Position numbers and translations under genes: made by a program
Shown here: piece by piece, positions 24,008 to 33,884 of the stretch
Position numbering within the stretch: position 1 is the stretch's first letter
Layout of the letters: the number at the start of each line of letters is the position of its first letter
NCBI GenBank assembly: GCA_950295325.1
Contig: OX485805.1
Coordinates: forward strand, 25,223,501 to 25,287,500
Origin: Polytrichum commune
Taxonomy: Eukaryota; Streptophyta; Polytrichopsida; Polytrichales; Polytrichaceae
DNA length: 64,000 nt
Reading direction: 5' to 3'
The notes under the pieces: generated by a model
The model's database searches: none
Told to the model about the DNA's origin: nothing
The model's input: only the letters and a program-made list of their open reading frames with translations

Positions 24008-24981
24008 TGTCGCGCACCTCTCCATGAGGAGTGCCCGAAACACCATGGGCACAAGGGGGACCCCGGAGTGACACCCGGGACTTGTGGCGCCGTTGGTGAG
24101 AGGGCCCAAGTGATCCTAGTGTGGGCGAGGGCCCCGGGCGTTGGGAACGCCTCCCACCCACGAAGACTAGGAGGCACAAGGGCAAGGCCATGAGCTATGC
24201 GTAGCTCATGGCGTGGTGATTCTAGAATGCTCAAGAACACCTCAATCCGAGGTGTGAGCTAGGAGTTATGGCCATTTGAGTGGGGCGCTGTCCCGGGACA
24301 GCGCCCTGGTACAGCAGTGCCTGGGAGGGATTCCCGGGACTGCCAAGGTTCAAACAGGCATAACTTCCTCAAGACTTGCTCGAATGGAGCAAGTGAGGAG
24401 TCCATCGGCATCTACGTGAAGCGTAGATGAGGATGGAGTGGTTGGTTGTTATGATCAGACATCATACAAGGAAGTTATGATGGTCTGAAGCTGCTGGGGG
24501 GTTCTAGGCCCAGCAGCTAAAGGAAAATGTCCACTTGGCCCCAACTCTTGGTAGGGAGACAAGAGGTTGGTTGACGGTGGGGTAGGGGCCCCGCGTGAAG
24601 TCCTAGAGGCTTATATGGGTGAGGTGGTGTGGCCTCACCCACCCGAGGCCGAACGGCAAGGCCTCCATGGGCATTGGCCCATTGTGAGGCCATAGTTGCC
24701 TAGTATGGTTCGGGTTGTTGTAGTGTTGCTCCGGCAACGCGATGATCAACATAGGATTGGACTTCCATGGATGGAAGTCCACATTGGGGAAATGGGTTAC
24801 CGATTAAGGGGTGAGTCCCGAAAGCAAAGTAGGAGGGTTGGTTCCCTCCTATGAACTATTGGTCCGGGGTTAGAGGAGCTAACCATTAGCATGGCGGTAT
24901 GCGAAGGGTTAGGCACTCGTAACCTTTGCTAGAATTGAAAATTGGCAAGATGGTCAAGGGGGGCTAGCAAGGGTTGCGACA
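24008..24981 (+). repeat. TE2 3' LTR
   Basis: A 974-bp repeat of 17979-18952. The purine-rich GGTGGGGGTGAG immediately before it is the likely polypurine tract. Confidence 0.95.
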
Positions 24982-25309
24982 GACAATATGCAAAGGGGAC
25001 TTATGGCTGATTGACGGCCAACACAGTGTGGAGGCCTCTAAAAAAATTCAGCTGATGACCGAGTGGGACGACCCCAACAACCAAAAGGAGAAGCTAAAGG
25101 TGTGGAAGGCATTGGTGGTTTGGTCTGACAACGAGACCGTACTAACCGACATCTCACGCTTCTTCAACATGGGGAACAAGAAGAGGGCGTACCAGACATC
25201 CTGGATTCGGAACATCATGGCCTCGAGGGAGGTGTGGGAGTTTTACGGCAGGCCTCCCAAGGAAAGGGAGAATGCTAAAGACAAGAACCCAAAATGGGAG
25301 GTGAGTATG

Positions 25310-25671
25310 TTTGGGTCGATCGACCCAAACTCTTGCATTGTTTACTTTTTTTCGTCAGGTTTATAGTTTGGGTCGATCGACCCAAACTATAATATTGTTT
25401 AGTTTTTTTCGTCAGGTTTATAGTTCGGGTCGATCGATCCAAACTATAACATTGTTTAGTTTTTTTCGTCAGGTTTATAGTTCGGGTCGATCGACCCAAA
25501 CTATAACATTGTTTACTTTTCTTCGTCAGGTTTATAGTTTGGGTCGATCGACCCAAACTCTTGCATTGTTTACTTTTTTTCGTCAGGTTTATAGTTTGGG
25601 TCCATCGACCCAAACTATAACATTGTTTACTTTTTTTCGTCAGGTTTATAGTTTGGGTCGATCGACCCAAA
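25310..25671. repeat. Seven type-1 palindromes at exactly 57-bp period in unit 1 intron 1
   Basis: Sites start at 25310, 25367, 25424, 25481, 25538, 25595 and 25652. All have centre AT (TTTGGGTCGATCGACCCAAA), with single arm changes in the copies at 25424, 25481 and 25595. The spacer is a T-rich repeat with TTCGTCAGGTTTATAG. The intron (25301-25719) consists almost entirely of this array; the matching unit 2 intron is 113 bp with a single palindrome. Confidence 0.97.
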
Positions 25672-25719
25672 CTCTTGCATTCACAGTTTTCTAACGTGTG
25701 TTATTTACTTCATGTGCAG

Positions 25720-27051
25720 GACTTCAAATACCAGATGATCAACAAATTCTCCTCGATTGACAACGTTTCCCACAAGCAGAAGAAGTACAACGAGCTAAGA
25801 GGAGAAATTTATTTGATCACGGCGTCTGACTCCGTGTGGGGAAGATGGAAGAGTGTTTTCGAGAAACACGAGACGGGGGACCTCATGGATCCCGACACCG
25901 GCATGCTCTTCAACCAGACTGCGCGCTTCAAGCAAATGAAGCCTATGGTGAGGGAGTTCTTCAGAGCTCTTCAAGGTCTCTCGGAGACAGAGATGGGAAA
26001 GGCGGCGTCCCACATCCTCCACGTGCAGCCGACGGCGAAGAGATGTTGGATTCACCCGAAGATCGTCTTCACGAAGCCAAAGATCTTCGTCCCTTTATGC
26101 TAGACCATGAAGGAATGGACGGAGAACAGGAAGAAGAAGACGACCATCGTCCAAGAGCTGCACAAGCTAGTGCCGGAGAAGAAGCTCATAGTGGATGGAG
26201 AGGTCGACGAGGCGCACTGGAGGGCATTCAAAGCCGACTACAAGTTCATCAGTGCGTCAATGGCGGCACTCATCAGGGAGGCGGGAGACGACTTCCTGAA
26301 GTCCAAGCTTGTGAAGGGGGGGAGGAACCGGGCGCTTCCCGAACACTCCGCGCGTGCCTTCTCCAACTTTATAAAGGAGAAGAAGATCGTCAGCTTCGAG
26401 GACGACGCCTACTTCAACTTGGTCACCCTCGAGCCCCTCAAGATCCAAGGATGGCCGGGCTCTGATGCCAGGAAGGCTATCAGGACAAAAGCTGGGGACC
26501 GCTTCCCCTTCGGAATGATAGACTTCAGGAACATCCCTGGAGCCTCATTCGAGGGGACAATGAGCACCCCATTATACAAGCCGTTCTTCACGAAGTTTGT
26601 GAATTACGGCAGCCCCAAATTCAGGGAGGTCGACGTCTGGCTGTGGATTGTCGAGGACAGGAGGGCAGAGCAGGTGTACGAGATCGTGCGGAAATTGCAG
26701 CCAGAGTACGCCGTCTCAAAATCTCACTACGTTGCTGCACCGGCGGAGGGGGCGTACAGCACGCTGAAAGACAAGAAGACGAAGATCGTCAACGTGCTGT
26801 GCTTGTACTTCGTGTACAAAGCTGAGCTGATTAAGGTGCCAAACCATCCCATAGCCAGGATGGAGAAGCTCTTCCAAGTCCAAGAAGGGTTGGGCTCCAG
26901 CAGAAGCTTGTACGACGAGGCGAAGTACGCCAACTATCCCGCGGATGAGTTGCGCATGGAGTTCTACCTGCGGATGATGAGGACCCTCACGAAGAGAGGG
27001 GACTGCATCTTCAACGTCTTCGGGGGCTCCAAACCGGTTTTTGCAGCCATG
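25720..27051 (+). pseudogene. Unit 1 exon 2: conserved middle region, one in-frame stop
   Basis: A 444-codon phase-0 exon between acceptor CATGTGCAG and donor CCATG|GTAAGC. I do not recognise a named domain. It aligns along its length with unit 2 exon 2: LITASDSVWGRW / LITATEETWAIW, VREFFRALQGL / LRELFRPLQGL, KEWTENRKKKT / KEWCEYRKKKT, VDVWLWIVEDR / PNVWLWIVDQE, CIFNVFGGSKPVFAAM / TVYNVFGGTKFVYAAL. A TAG at 26101-26103 interrupts the frame where unit 2 has Tyr (TAC). Apart from that stop the frame is open, so decay is recent or the stop is tolerated. Confidence 0.75.
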
Positions 27052-27086
27052 GTAAGCAAAAAACCCTGAAGAACCTATACGGACGG

Positions 27087-27178
27087 TTTGGGTCGAGCGA
27101 CCCAAACTATGGGCATAGTTAGTTTGGGTCGAGCGACCCAAACTATGGGCATAGTTAGTTTGGGTCGAGCGACCCAAA
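27087..27178. repeat. Three type-1 palindromes at 36-bp period in unit 1 intron 2
   Basis: Sites 27087-27106, 27123-27142 and 27159-27178, all with centre AG. They lie in the 210-bp GT-AG intron 27052-27261. Confidence 0.97.
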
Positions 27179-27261
27179 CTAACTATTCTTATTTTGTTTT
27201 GGATGTCATTTTTCATTATTTGTTCATTTGGTAATACTAAGTATTGATTTTGATTGTGCAG

Positions 27262-28725
27262 ATGTCTGGGTTGAACATCTACTCCTATGTGGAGGATGCC
27301 GATGTTCAATTCTACAGGACCCAGAAGGCGCTGGCCAAGAGAATGGACATCCTCGACTAGATACCCGGATCCTACCTCGAAGAGATCGTCGAGGGGGGCG
27401 AGAATCCTTTGGATATGGCGAGGCGAATCAACCCGGGTGAATTCGCCATGCGCGCCCCCGTTCAATTGCCAGAGCCGCTCATCGGGTTGCATCCGAGCAA
27501 TCCGTCAATGGGAGCAGGTGGCGATGTTGCGGATGAGGGGGAGGAGGGGGAGGAGGAGGAGGAAGCAGAGAAAGTGGAGGGGGAGGTGGAGGAAGGGGCA
27601 ACAGGATTCACTCAAGAATCCGAGGCCCCTCAGCGGAAGAAGGCCATGCGGGCTGCCACGCCGCAGAGCAAGCTAGTGCCTGTCCTCACGGTGGCCGACG
27701 CGAAGGACATGTATTCGAGGGACGCGACGGCCACCTTCAGGGAGCGGCGAATGCTGAAGGGGAAAAAATTATACAGCGATTATGCGGTGGAGGAGACGAT
27801 CGCCATAAGCTCCAAGGACGAGGACGACATGGAGCTCGCGAAGAGGCTGAGGTCGGATCCTGCCTCCCCCACAGCGTTCGCCGGGATGGTGAGGGTGAAA
27901 CCCGAGGTCCTCACCGTGGAGGAGGCCAACGCGAAGATGCTCCGGGACGAGGAGCAACGCGTCCGATTGCAGAAGGCCGCCGCCGAGGAGCCCTCGGTCC
28001 GCAACGAAGTCGCGGAGTTGAGGGCTCTCCTCTTGGAGCAGGAGCGGCAAAGGGCGATGGCCCAACCTCCGTCCCAAGCGGACCTGATCACGCAAGTGAT
28101 CCAGGGCATGCTGGCGCAGGGATTGGTGATGGCTCCCCCGAGTTCATTCCCTCACTTGCCCGTAGGCTTCCCTCCACAGGATATCCGCCCGCGGCCGGCG
28201 CCGCAGCAGTCCTTCAGCTTCGCGCATTTGCTGCAGCCGCACGCCCGCCCTTACGCGCCCGTCCAGCAGGTGGACGACCCCAACCTTTGGCGCGTCCCCG
28301 GAGCTTCCAGCCCGTTGGCACCCCCGCCGCTGTGGCCTCCCATCCTCTTGCCCCCACACCACCAACGGGACGACCCCCACATGTTTGGGTCGTCCGACCC
28401 AAACAGTGCCGACGTTGCAGCGTCCCAGAGCGACACTTGCCAAGCAGCAGGGTTTGGGTCGGCCGACCCAAACCCCGTCCCCGAGCAGACCCCGGTGGAC
28501 GAGCCCATGTTAGATGTTGAAGGCCCGCAAGGGCCTGGTGATACCTCTACTCCTAACCCAGTCGATGAACCAATGCATGATGCGCATGCGGAGGTTGGGT
28601 TGGGACAAAGGCCTGACAGTCAGCCTTTGCAGGAGCAGGTTGCGGCTGACGTTGTCGGCGGTGACAGAGGTGGGGCAGCGCACGCGGTGACGGCATCCAC
28701 GTCGTCAAGGCACGACCAAGGCGAG
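27262..28725 (+). pseudogene. Unit 1 exon 3: acidic, coiled-coil and Pro-rich region
   Basis: A 488-codon phase-0 exon from acceptor ATTGTGCAG to donor GGCGAG|GTAATG. It starts MSGLNIYSYVEDAD, matching MLGLQVNSFVEARD in unit 2. A TAG lies at 27358-27360. Then come a Glu-rich stretch (about 27530-27600), a DEDD patch, a charged helical segment likely to be a coiled coil (LTVEEANAKMLRDEEQR... to LLLEQERQR) and a Pro-rich tail. Two palindromes in the tail are read as FGSSDPN and FGSADPN. The composition suggests a flexible linker between the ParB-like and HAD parts. The exon is visibly GC-rich compared with its surroundings. Confidence 0.65.
28384..28472. repeat. Two type-1 palindromes inside coding exon 3 of unit 1
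   Basis: 28384-28403 (centre TC) and 28453-28472 (centre GC) are perfect copies of both arms lying in frame, encoding FGS-x-DPN. The type-1 palindrome contains no stop codon in any of its three frames. Confidence 0.95.
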
Positions 28726-28747
28726 GTAATGCACTGACCCCACTCAG

Positions 28748-28767
28748 TTTGGGTCGGTCGACCCAAA
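28748..28767. repeat. Type-1 palindrome in unit 1 intron 3
   Basis: A single perfect site with centre GT, 22 bases after the donor of the intron 28726-29243. Confidence 0.95.
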
Positions 28768-29243
28768 CTCCCTGGGTCTTTGTCTTCTTGCCTTGGTCGT
28801 GTCCCCTAGCTACCCTAAACTCACGCACACGTCGCCCCCCCCCCCGGCACTTGCACCCTTCGCCACATCCCCCCGACCATTCGTTCGTCCACATACCCCC
28901 CGGCTTGCGACGAAGTCTTCATCACGGCGGCCCGTCTCTTCAATTTTTGCTAGATGTAGAAGTAGGCTAGTTTGAACGCATCGTTCAACGCGGCTCCCCC
29001 CAATCAAGATGTACATAGAGCATTGTATACAATATAATCGCCATTTTTTACTCCTATATACTTGTATCCTGTGTTTGAATGTATGTTGTATGCTCTTGCC
29101 TCTCTTGTGTCCCTTGTTGCACCCCCTCCAAAATGAATCAAATGGTTTTGTGTTTGCACCGAGAACACTCGTTTCTTTAAATGCTTCGTTTGGACATAGC
29201 ATGACATAAGTCGCCCACCGTTTTCTCTCGATCGTATCCGCAG

Positions 29244-30056
29244 GGCTCGGAGCATAGCGTAGCGGCTCCCCGACGCTCTTCTCCAAGGAGCGGAGAGGGC
29301 AGCGCGGCAGCACCCCCGGTTTTACCCGCCCCGCCCCCGCGGCCGAAGAAACGATTCCTGGTGTTAGACCTGAACGGGGTCCTCGTCCAATACGTTCATT
29401 GCCCGAGGACCCCCACGGTGCCCTTTTGCAAGCCCGAGGATGCGAATTACGACGGCCCGCCCACGTTCATAAAGAGCAAGCTAGTTCACCTCCGCCCGTG
29501 GCTTCGGACCTTCCTCCAGATGGCCCAACAACGATGGTGGGTGGTCGTTTGGAGCTCCATGACGGCCGAGAACACCAATGCCGTCGTGGAGTTCATCTTC
29601 AAGGGCATCGAGCCCCACTGCATGGTCCTAGCACAGGAAGCCTGTAGAATATTGTACACACCGGACGACAAAGTCGTCAAAAAACCAAACAACCCCGCTT
29701 CCCCCCAATACCTCAAGGTCTTGAAGCCCATTTTTTGGGACCAGCGACCGTCCTTGATAGGCGTCCCCTACGACGTCCGTCCCACCCGGGAGAACACGCT
29801 CATGGTGGACGACAGCGCCGCAAAGAACATGTTGAACCCGACGGCCAACCTCATAGTTTGCCCTACGTGGACGGTTGAGAAGGTCCGGGACCGATTTTTG
29901 TTAGACCTTGCTAAATACCTCCAGGCGCTCTGCGGAAGCGGACTGCCCGTAAACAATTTTGTTAGGAACAATCCGATAGGCGAGAGATACTTGGATCCAC
30001 GAGACCATTTGTACAGAGAGTTGTTATCTCACGCGAAATTTAACAAGCTCATTTGA
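29244..30056 (+). CDS. Unit 1 exon 4: FCP1-like HAD phosphatase domain
   Basis: A phase-0 exon of 270 codons plus TGA, entered at ATCCGCAG. After a Pro/Ser-rich lead it encodes an FCP1/NIF-like HAD domain: motif I FLVLDLNGVLV (GAC at 29367), motif II VVVWSSM, a Lys region (PQYLKVLKPIFW) and motif IV LMVDDSAAKN. These enzymes remove phosphate from Ser/Thr, classically on the RNA polymerase II tail. Motif I has Asn where active members have the second Asp (DxD), as in some plant FCP1-homology proteins, so activity is uncertain. It ends AKFNKLI, matching AKLNKLI in unit 2. The open frame joins exon 3 in phase, so it is probably the C terminus of the ParB-like protein; a separate gene cannot be excluded. 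Confidence 0.75.
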   Translation, partial: GSEHSVAAPRRSSPRSGEGSAAAPPVLPAPPPRPKKRFLVLDLNGVLVQYVHCPRTPTVPFCKPEDANYDGPPTFIKSKLVHLRPWLRTFLQMAQQRWWVVVWSSMTAENTNAVVEFIFKGIEPHCMVLAQEACRILYTPDDKVVKKPNNPASPQYLKVLKPIFWDQRPSLIGVPYDVRPTRENTLMVDDSAAKNMLNPTANLIVCPTWTVEKVRDRFLLDLAKYLQALCGSGLPVNNFVRNNPIGERYLDPRDHLYRELLSHAKFNKLI

Positions 30057-30062
30057 GGCACT

Positions 30063-30136
30063 ACGTGTGTTTGTATGTGTATGTATGTATGCATGTATGT
30101 GTGTGTGTATGTATGTGTGTGTGTGTGCGCGCGCGC
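30063..30136. repeat. (GT)n/(GTAT)n microsatellite
   Basis: A TGTG/TATG-rich simple repeat ending in GCGCGCGC, just after the HAD stop codon. Confidence 0.9.
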
Positions 30137-30239
30137 CCGTTCATTTTGTGTAATATATGCTTCATATGTATCTTGATTTTCACGCGCTCTATCAAACCCT
30201 CCTCCCTTGGGTTTTGTTTCGTTTCCTTTTTTGCGCCAG

Positions 30240-31041
30240 CGTTTGGAGCCCTCGATTGACATCGTCAGCGAGTCAGAGTTGGGGAGCTTCTTCTACGAAA
30301 CCGTTTACGACGCCGCGTCAACCATTGACTACTCCAAGGAGCCTCTTGACGCCGGCGTCGTCGATAGCCCCCCACCCAAGCAAATCTTCCGGCGATCTCT
30401 GTCCCCGTCGCCGCTCAAGGGCATAAATCGCAAATGCGTCCGGACGTCCCCCTCTCGGCCCGGCGGCAGTAGTACACCTCAACGGCGGCTGCGGATGGAC
30501 GCTCGGCCTACGAAGAGCGGCACCCTTCCTATTCCTTTGCGGGACGCATTGCCCCTCCTCGCCGACTCCGACGGGAACGCCCCCGGTGACAAGGTGAACC
30601 CCCCCCCCCTTCACATGGTTAACCGCGCATTACAATCATCCCGCACTTAAAAAATGAACGTGTGACACGTTTGGGTCTTCCTCCCTAAACTAACACATGT
30701 GGTCTTGCATTGACGCGTTGCAGGTTGCTCCCTCCCGTAAACCTATGCGGTCTAGTATGTCCGTCGAGTTGGAGCGTTTCTACTCCATGACCAGAAATGC
30801 AAGACAGTCCACTTCATCGTATTCGAATTCTTCGTCGTATAATTCAGGCGGCCGACGGAATCCAAAATGTGTTATTGATGGCGGTCACCCCAAGAATGGC
30901 TATAGTCGCGGGGCGGAGATTTTCAGGAATGTTGAAGCAATGCGAGCAAAAGAAGCCGCAGCAAAAGAAAAAGAGGCAAAAGCAAAAGAGGCAAAAGAAA
31001 AAAAAGCAAAAGAGATAGAGGCAGTCTCCGAGGCTACATAG
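30240..31041 (+). CDS. Unit 1 exons 5-6: conserved Ser/Pro-rich and Lys-rich C-terminal part
   Basis: Two phase-0 exons, 30240-30593 (from GCGCCAG, donor GACAAG|GTGAAC) and 30724-31041 (acceptor CGTTGCAG, ends TAG). Shared with unit 2 are DYSK...VVDSPPPK, then SPSPL, then RRLRMD / RRLCMD, and in the last exon GYSRGAEIFRNVEAM / GYSRGPEIFRAMEAM followed by a Lys/Ala/Glu tail. The function is unknown; the Ser-Pro pairs could be phosphorylated. The preceding exon ends in a stop in both units, so these exons are either a second small gene or are reached by alternative splicing that skips exon 4. Phase 0 permits that. Confidence 0.6.
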
Positions 31042-31194
31042 GCCATAGTAGGTGTAGGGTTTTGGACCATAGGCAATATGATTTTGGGTCGCACTATCCA
31101 ATGGATGTGTGGTGTTAGCATGCTATGCATTTTACGTGCCATACTTTGTATGTTTTTCTTCTTGCAATAATATAAGTGTCACATGATTTTGCCT

Positions 31195-31410
31195 TCAATA
31201 TTGTCTAAGGTTTGGAGTGCCTTATTGTGTGCATTAATATGAATGTTTTAAGATTTCCCCTTCAATAAGATCTATGGTTTGGAGTGCCCTACCTAAACCA
31301 TACATTACAAGCTCTCATATTTTGTGTGCATTAATATGAATGTTTTAAGATGTCCCCTTCAATTTGGTCTAAGGTTTCGATTGCCCACCCTAAACCATCA
31401 CAAATATGAG
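31195..31410 (+). repeat. Tandem ~120-bp duplication downstream of unit 1
   Basis: Two imperfect copies share TCTAAGGTTTGGAGTGCC-type and GTGCATTAATATGAATGTTT segments. Confidence 0.7.
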
Positions 31411-31527
31411 TTATTAATGGGGTTCTTGGTCTAAACAACCGCTTCAAAGTGTTCGCATCTTACAACTTTCACCAATATGTGTTCCATTTATCCTTGTTCT
31501 TATTTCTATGAATGTCTCAAAATGCCC

Positions 31528-31558
31528 AAAAAGTCTCAATTTAACGAATATAGTGTTA
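31528..31558 (+). other. Conserved 3' motif (copy B)
   Basis: AAAAAGTCTCAATTTAAC then GAATATAGTGTTA, 487 bp after the last unit 1 codon. Similarity to copies A and C stops right after GTGTTA. In copy B a different repeat (31559-31700, ending in CCCTAAA units) begins directly at that point. Confidence 0.75.
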
Positions 31559-31975
31559 TTATTAGCCCCAAAAAACATAATGGAGAGAAAGGAAGGGTAG
31601 GGTATCCACATAGTACTAAGGCAAGCAATATTAAGTTGGTGACGCAAGGGGGATACTCAAATGCGTTCGTACGTGGTACCCTAAACCCTAAACCCTATAA
31701 CCACCCAACCCTAAACAAGCATGTGGACATATAGGGGTGCAAGCATGGTTAACTGAACAACTCCTGATACAGGTCAAGGCTTAAATGGAAAGTAATTCAA
31801 AACAAGCAAGCAAACAATTATACCAATTGTTGTTCTACGTAACACTATTAACCCATAAAATATAATGGACAGAAAGGGAGGGTAGGGTATCCAAATAGTA
31901 CTAAGGCAAGCAATATTAAGTCGGTGACACAAGGGGGATACCCTAAACCCTAAACCCTAAACCCTATAAACGACT
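31559..31975. repeat. Direct repeat ending in telomere-type units
   Basis: 31559-31700 and about 31848-31975 share ATAATGG-GAGAAAGG, GGGTAGGGTATCC and TAGTACTAAGGCAAGCAAT. Both end in runs of CCCTAAA (two to four units). Confidence 0.8.
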
Positions 31976-33880
31976 CCCCACTCATGTCAAGGCCCAAAAT
32001 TATCTAAAATAAAACCATAAACATTTCAAAAGTCAAGCAAATTTATGTTCACAAATTATACTTCAAGACAGTAAGTGGTGAAAAAGTAGGTGACATAGAA
32101 CAAAGATTTATCAAATTGTCAATGGCAATCCTAATTACCCTATATGCGTAACCTTACCTTTCATTTTTTTAATCTTTATTTGGTTGGGTAAAATATACCC
32201 TTTAGAGGCAAGTACAAGATTTAGCCGGGACTTGTTATCCTTTGATGTGACCTCAAGTTTATAATGAAATGAAGGGATACAATATGAAAACAATTAAGCC
32301 TTCAAAACATTTAAGATCATCAAAGTTATGTTCTGAGTCATATTTATCCATTTGCTTTAAACCTTTACTTTTGAAGATAGGTTTTGAACATCATTAACAC
32401 AACCATACATGTCACCATCATGGAAACAAAACTCCAATATAAACAACAATTTGCTACTACTTATAGGCGATAATACAAGCTCTTGCCTAGGTTTGGAAGG
32501 ATTGGATGAATCCTGAAGGTTGTTTAATGTACAAGAGGGATGTAAATTCAACAGCTACCCATGCCTTTTGTTTTAATGCAAGCTTAGACCTATGTGCAGA
32601 GGGATTGAATTAACCCCTAACGTTGTTTAAGATTTTATAAGCATTTGATCTTAACCCATATTATCTCGATGTTTGGTTTTGTTAATTGTGTTTCAAATGT
32701 GCATAATTTAAATATCATTATTTATAATGATATTCGCATAAAAGCATCCCACGTGTCGAACTTCAATAAAGTTTTCAAGTTGCTATTGATAGTATAATTT
32801 AGGGTTGAAAATCCCCTTACACAAATTATTGCGATAATTGAGGGATTCATAAGGGTGTAGGGGCAACGTTTCATGAGAATTTGTGGCCAATGGGTAATGC
32901 AATTGTCCCAATTGCATTTGAATCCCACCTTTGTGAAAAAAAAATTATACTTAACTTAATCAAGAAGACATCCTTTATATTCAATATTATTACTATTCTT
33001 AAAATATAAAGTCCCCTCCATACTTGCTACACTAGAAATGGTATAATTTAGTTTCATTCATTGTTTGGAGTTACAAAAGGCTTTATCTTTTTATTATTGA
33101 TGTTATTTAATTGATGCCAATGACATAATATACAATGAATAGTTAATATAGCAATCCATAATTCTAAATATTAAGCAATACTACTTATAATAGTTAGTGT
33201 ACTAGTAATTTAAAGCCCGCTTACCTTCATATTACAACAAGTCCAGAAAGAAAATCTTACACTTGAGTTACTCAACCTCAACCTATACTTCAGAATTATG
33301 TTTACTATTGGGCCTAGATGGTTATTATACATTGAGCATTGAGATTCTTTTATTTTTGGTCAGCAATTGTTTTTGGTATACGTTCTTGGACTCAAACAAC
33401 ATACAGTCCATCCTCTATAAATGTTAGGCTCTAGAATATAATGTTCCTAACATTTATTGTGAGTTGACATTGTAACAATTATAAAGGGAGCTTTTTGAAT
33501 GCTTAACAAATTTCATTCATTACAATTATGAAGGGAGAGTTTTGCAAAATTATCAAACATAAAATATGTGTATCAATCACAATATAACCCATATTAATAA
33601 TTTGATCACAAATTTGGTTGCTTTTGCCACTTTGGAAGGTTGTGACTCAATGTAATGGATGTCATCTCACAATATTGGATGTAGTTCGTAGGTTAACATT
33701 TATAAGTGGCAAATTAACAAAGAGGGGAATAAATTATTCTTAACATTTAACAAAGTTAACATTCTAGTTAGCAATATGAGAGGAGTACGAATTTGTTAAC
33801 AAATATAATTATGAGTTAACATGTGGAAGTGTGACATTTATCGAGGGTGGACTCTAGCACTCTAATATAGACCAATAGAC
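31976..33880. other. AT-rich intergenic DNA
   Basis: No supportable gene or RNA is visible. Confidence 0.5.
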
Positions 33881-33884
33881 ATAT

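Larger units (their letters stand above)
17979..24981 (+). mobile_element. TE2: defective Ty3/gypsy element inside unit 1 exon 1
   Basis: A 7,003-bp sibling of TE1. LTRs are 17979-18952 and 24008-24981 (974 bp each, with no difference that I noticed) and the target duplication is GACAA (17974-17978 and 24982-24986). The primer site TGGTATCAGAGC is at 18955-18966. The protease remnant is at 20020-20409, RNase H copies run from about 20640, integrase pieces are at 21785-22003, 22016-22225 and 22244-22771, and the tail with HPTFHVSFLKP is at 22796-23002. It shares with TE1 the missing RT core, the RNase H triplication and the TGA and TAG in integrase. LTR identity makes this one of the youngest insertions in the window. 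Confidence 0.95.
16967..25300 (+). pseudogene. Unit 1 exon 1: ParB/Srx-like domain, split by TE2
   Basis: The coding parts are 16967-17978 and 24987-25300. Removing TE2 plus one copy of its target duplication GACAA restores one open frame of 442 codons. The N-terminal ~130 residues match unit 2 (a region around GDYVDVILE / GDYVVIDLE). A Ser/Pro/Lys-rich linker follows, then a ~110-residue segment ending in WLIDGQHSVEASKK near residue 347. DGQHS resembles the D-G-x-H-R signature of the ParB/sulfiredoxin fold, with Ser in place of Arg. Members of that fold bind DNA and use CTP or ATP, or act as nucleases. The rest runs NMGNKKRAYQTSW and PPKERENAKDKNPKW, both well conserved in unit 2. It ends at a phase-0 donor, GGGAG|GTGAG. 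ParB homology is my motif reading and the activity is unknown. Confidence 0.7.

Noticed and set aside
25275-25694. Open frames on both strands over the 57-bp array
   Set aside because: Same cause: stop-free palindromes and spacers inside a clear GT-AG intron.
30063-30136. Possible regulatory Z-DNA tract
   Set aside because: An ordinary GT microsatellite right after a stop codon; no evidence of function.
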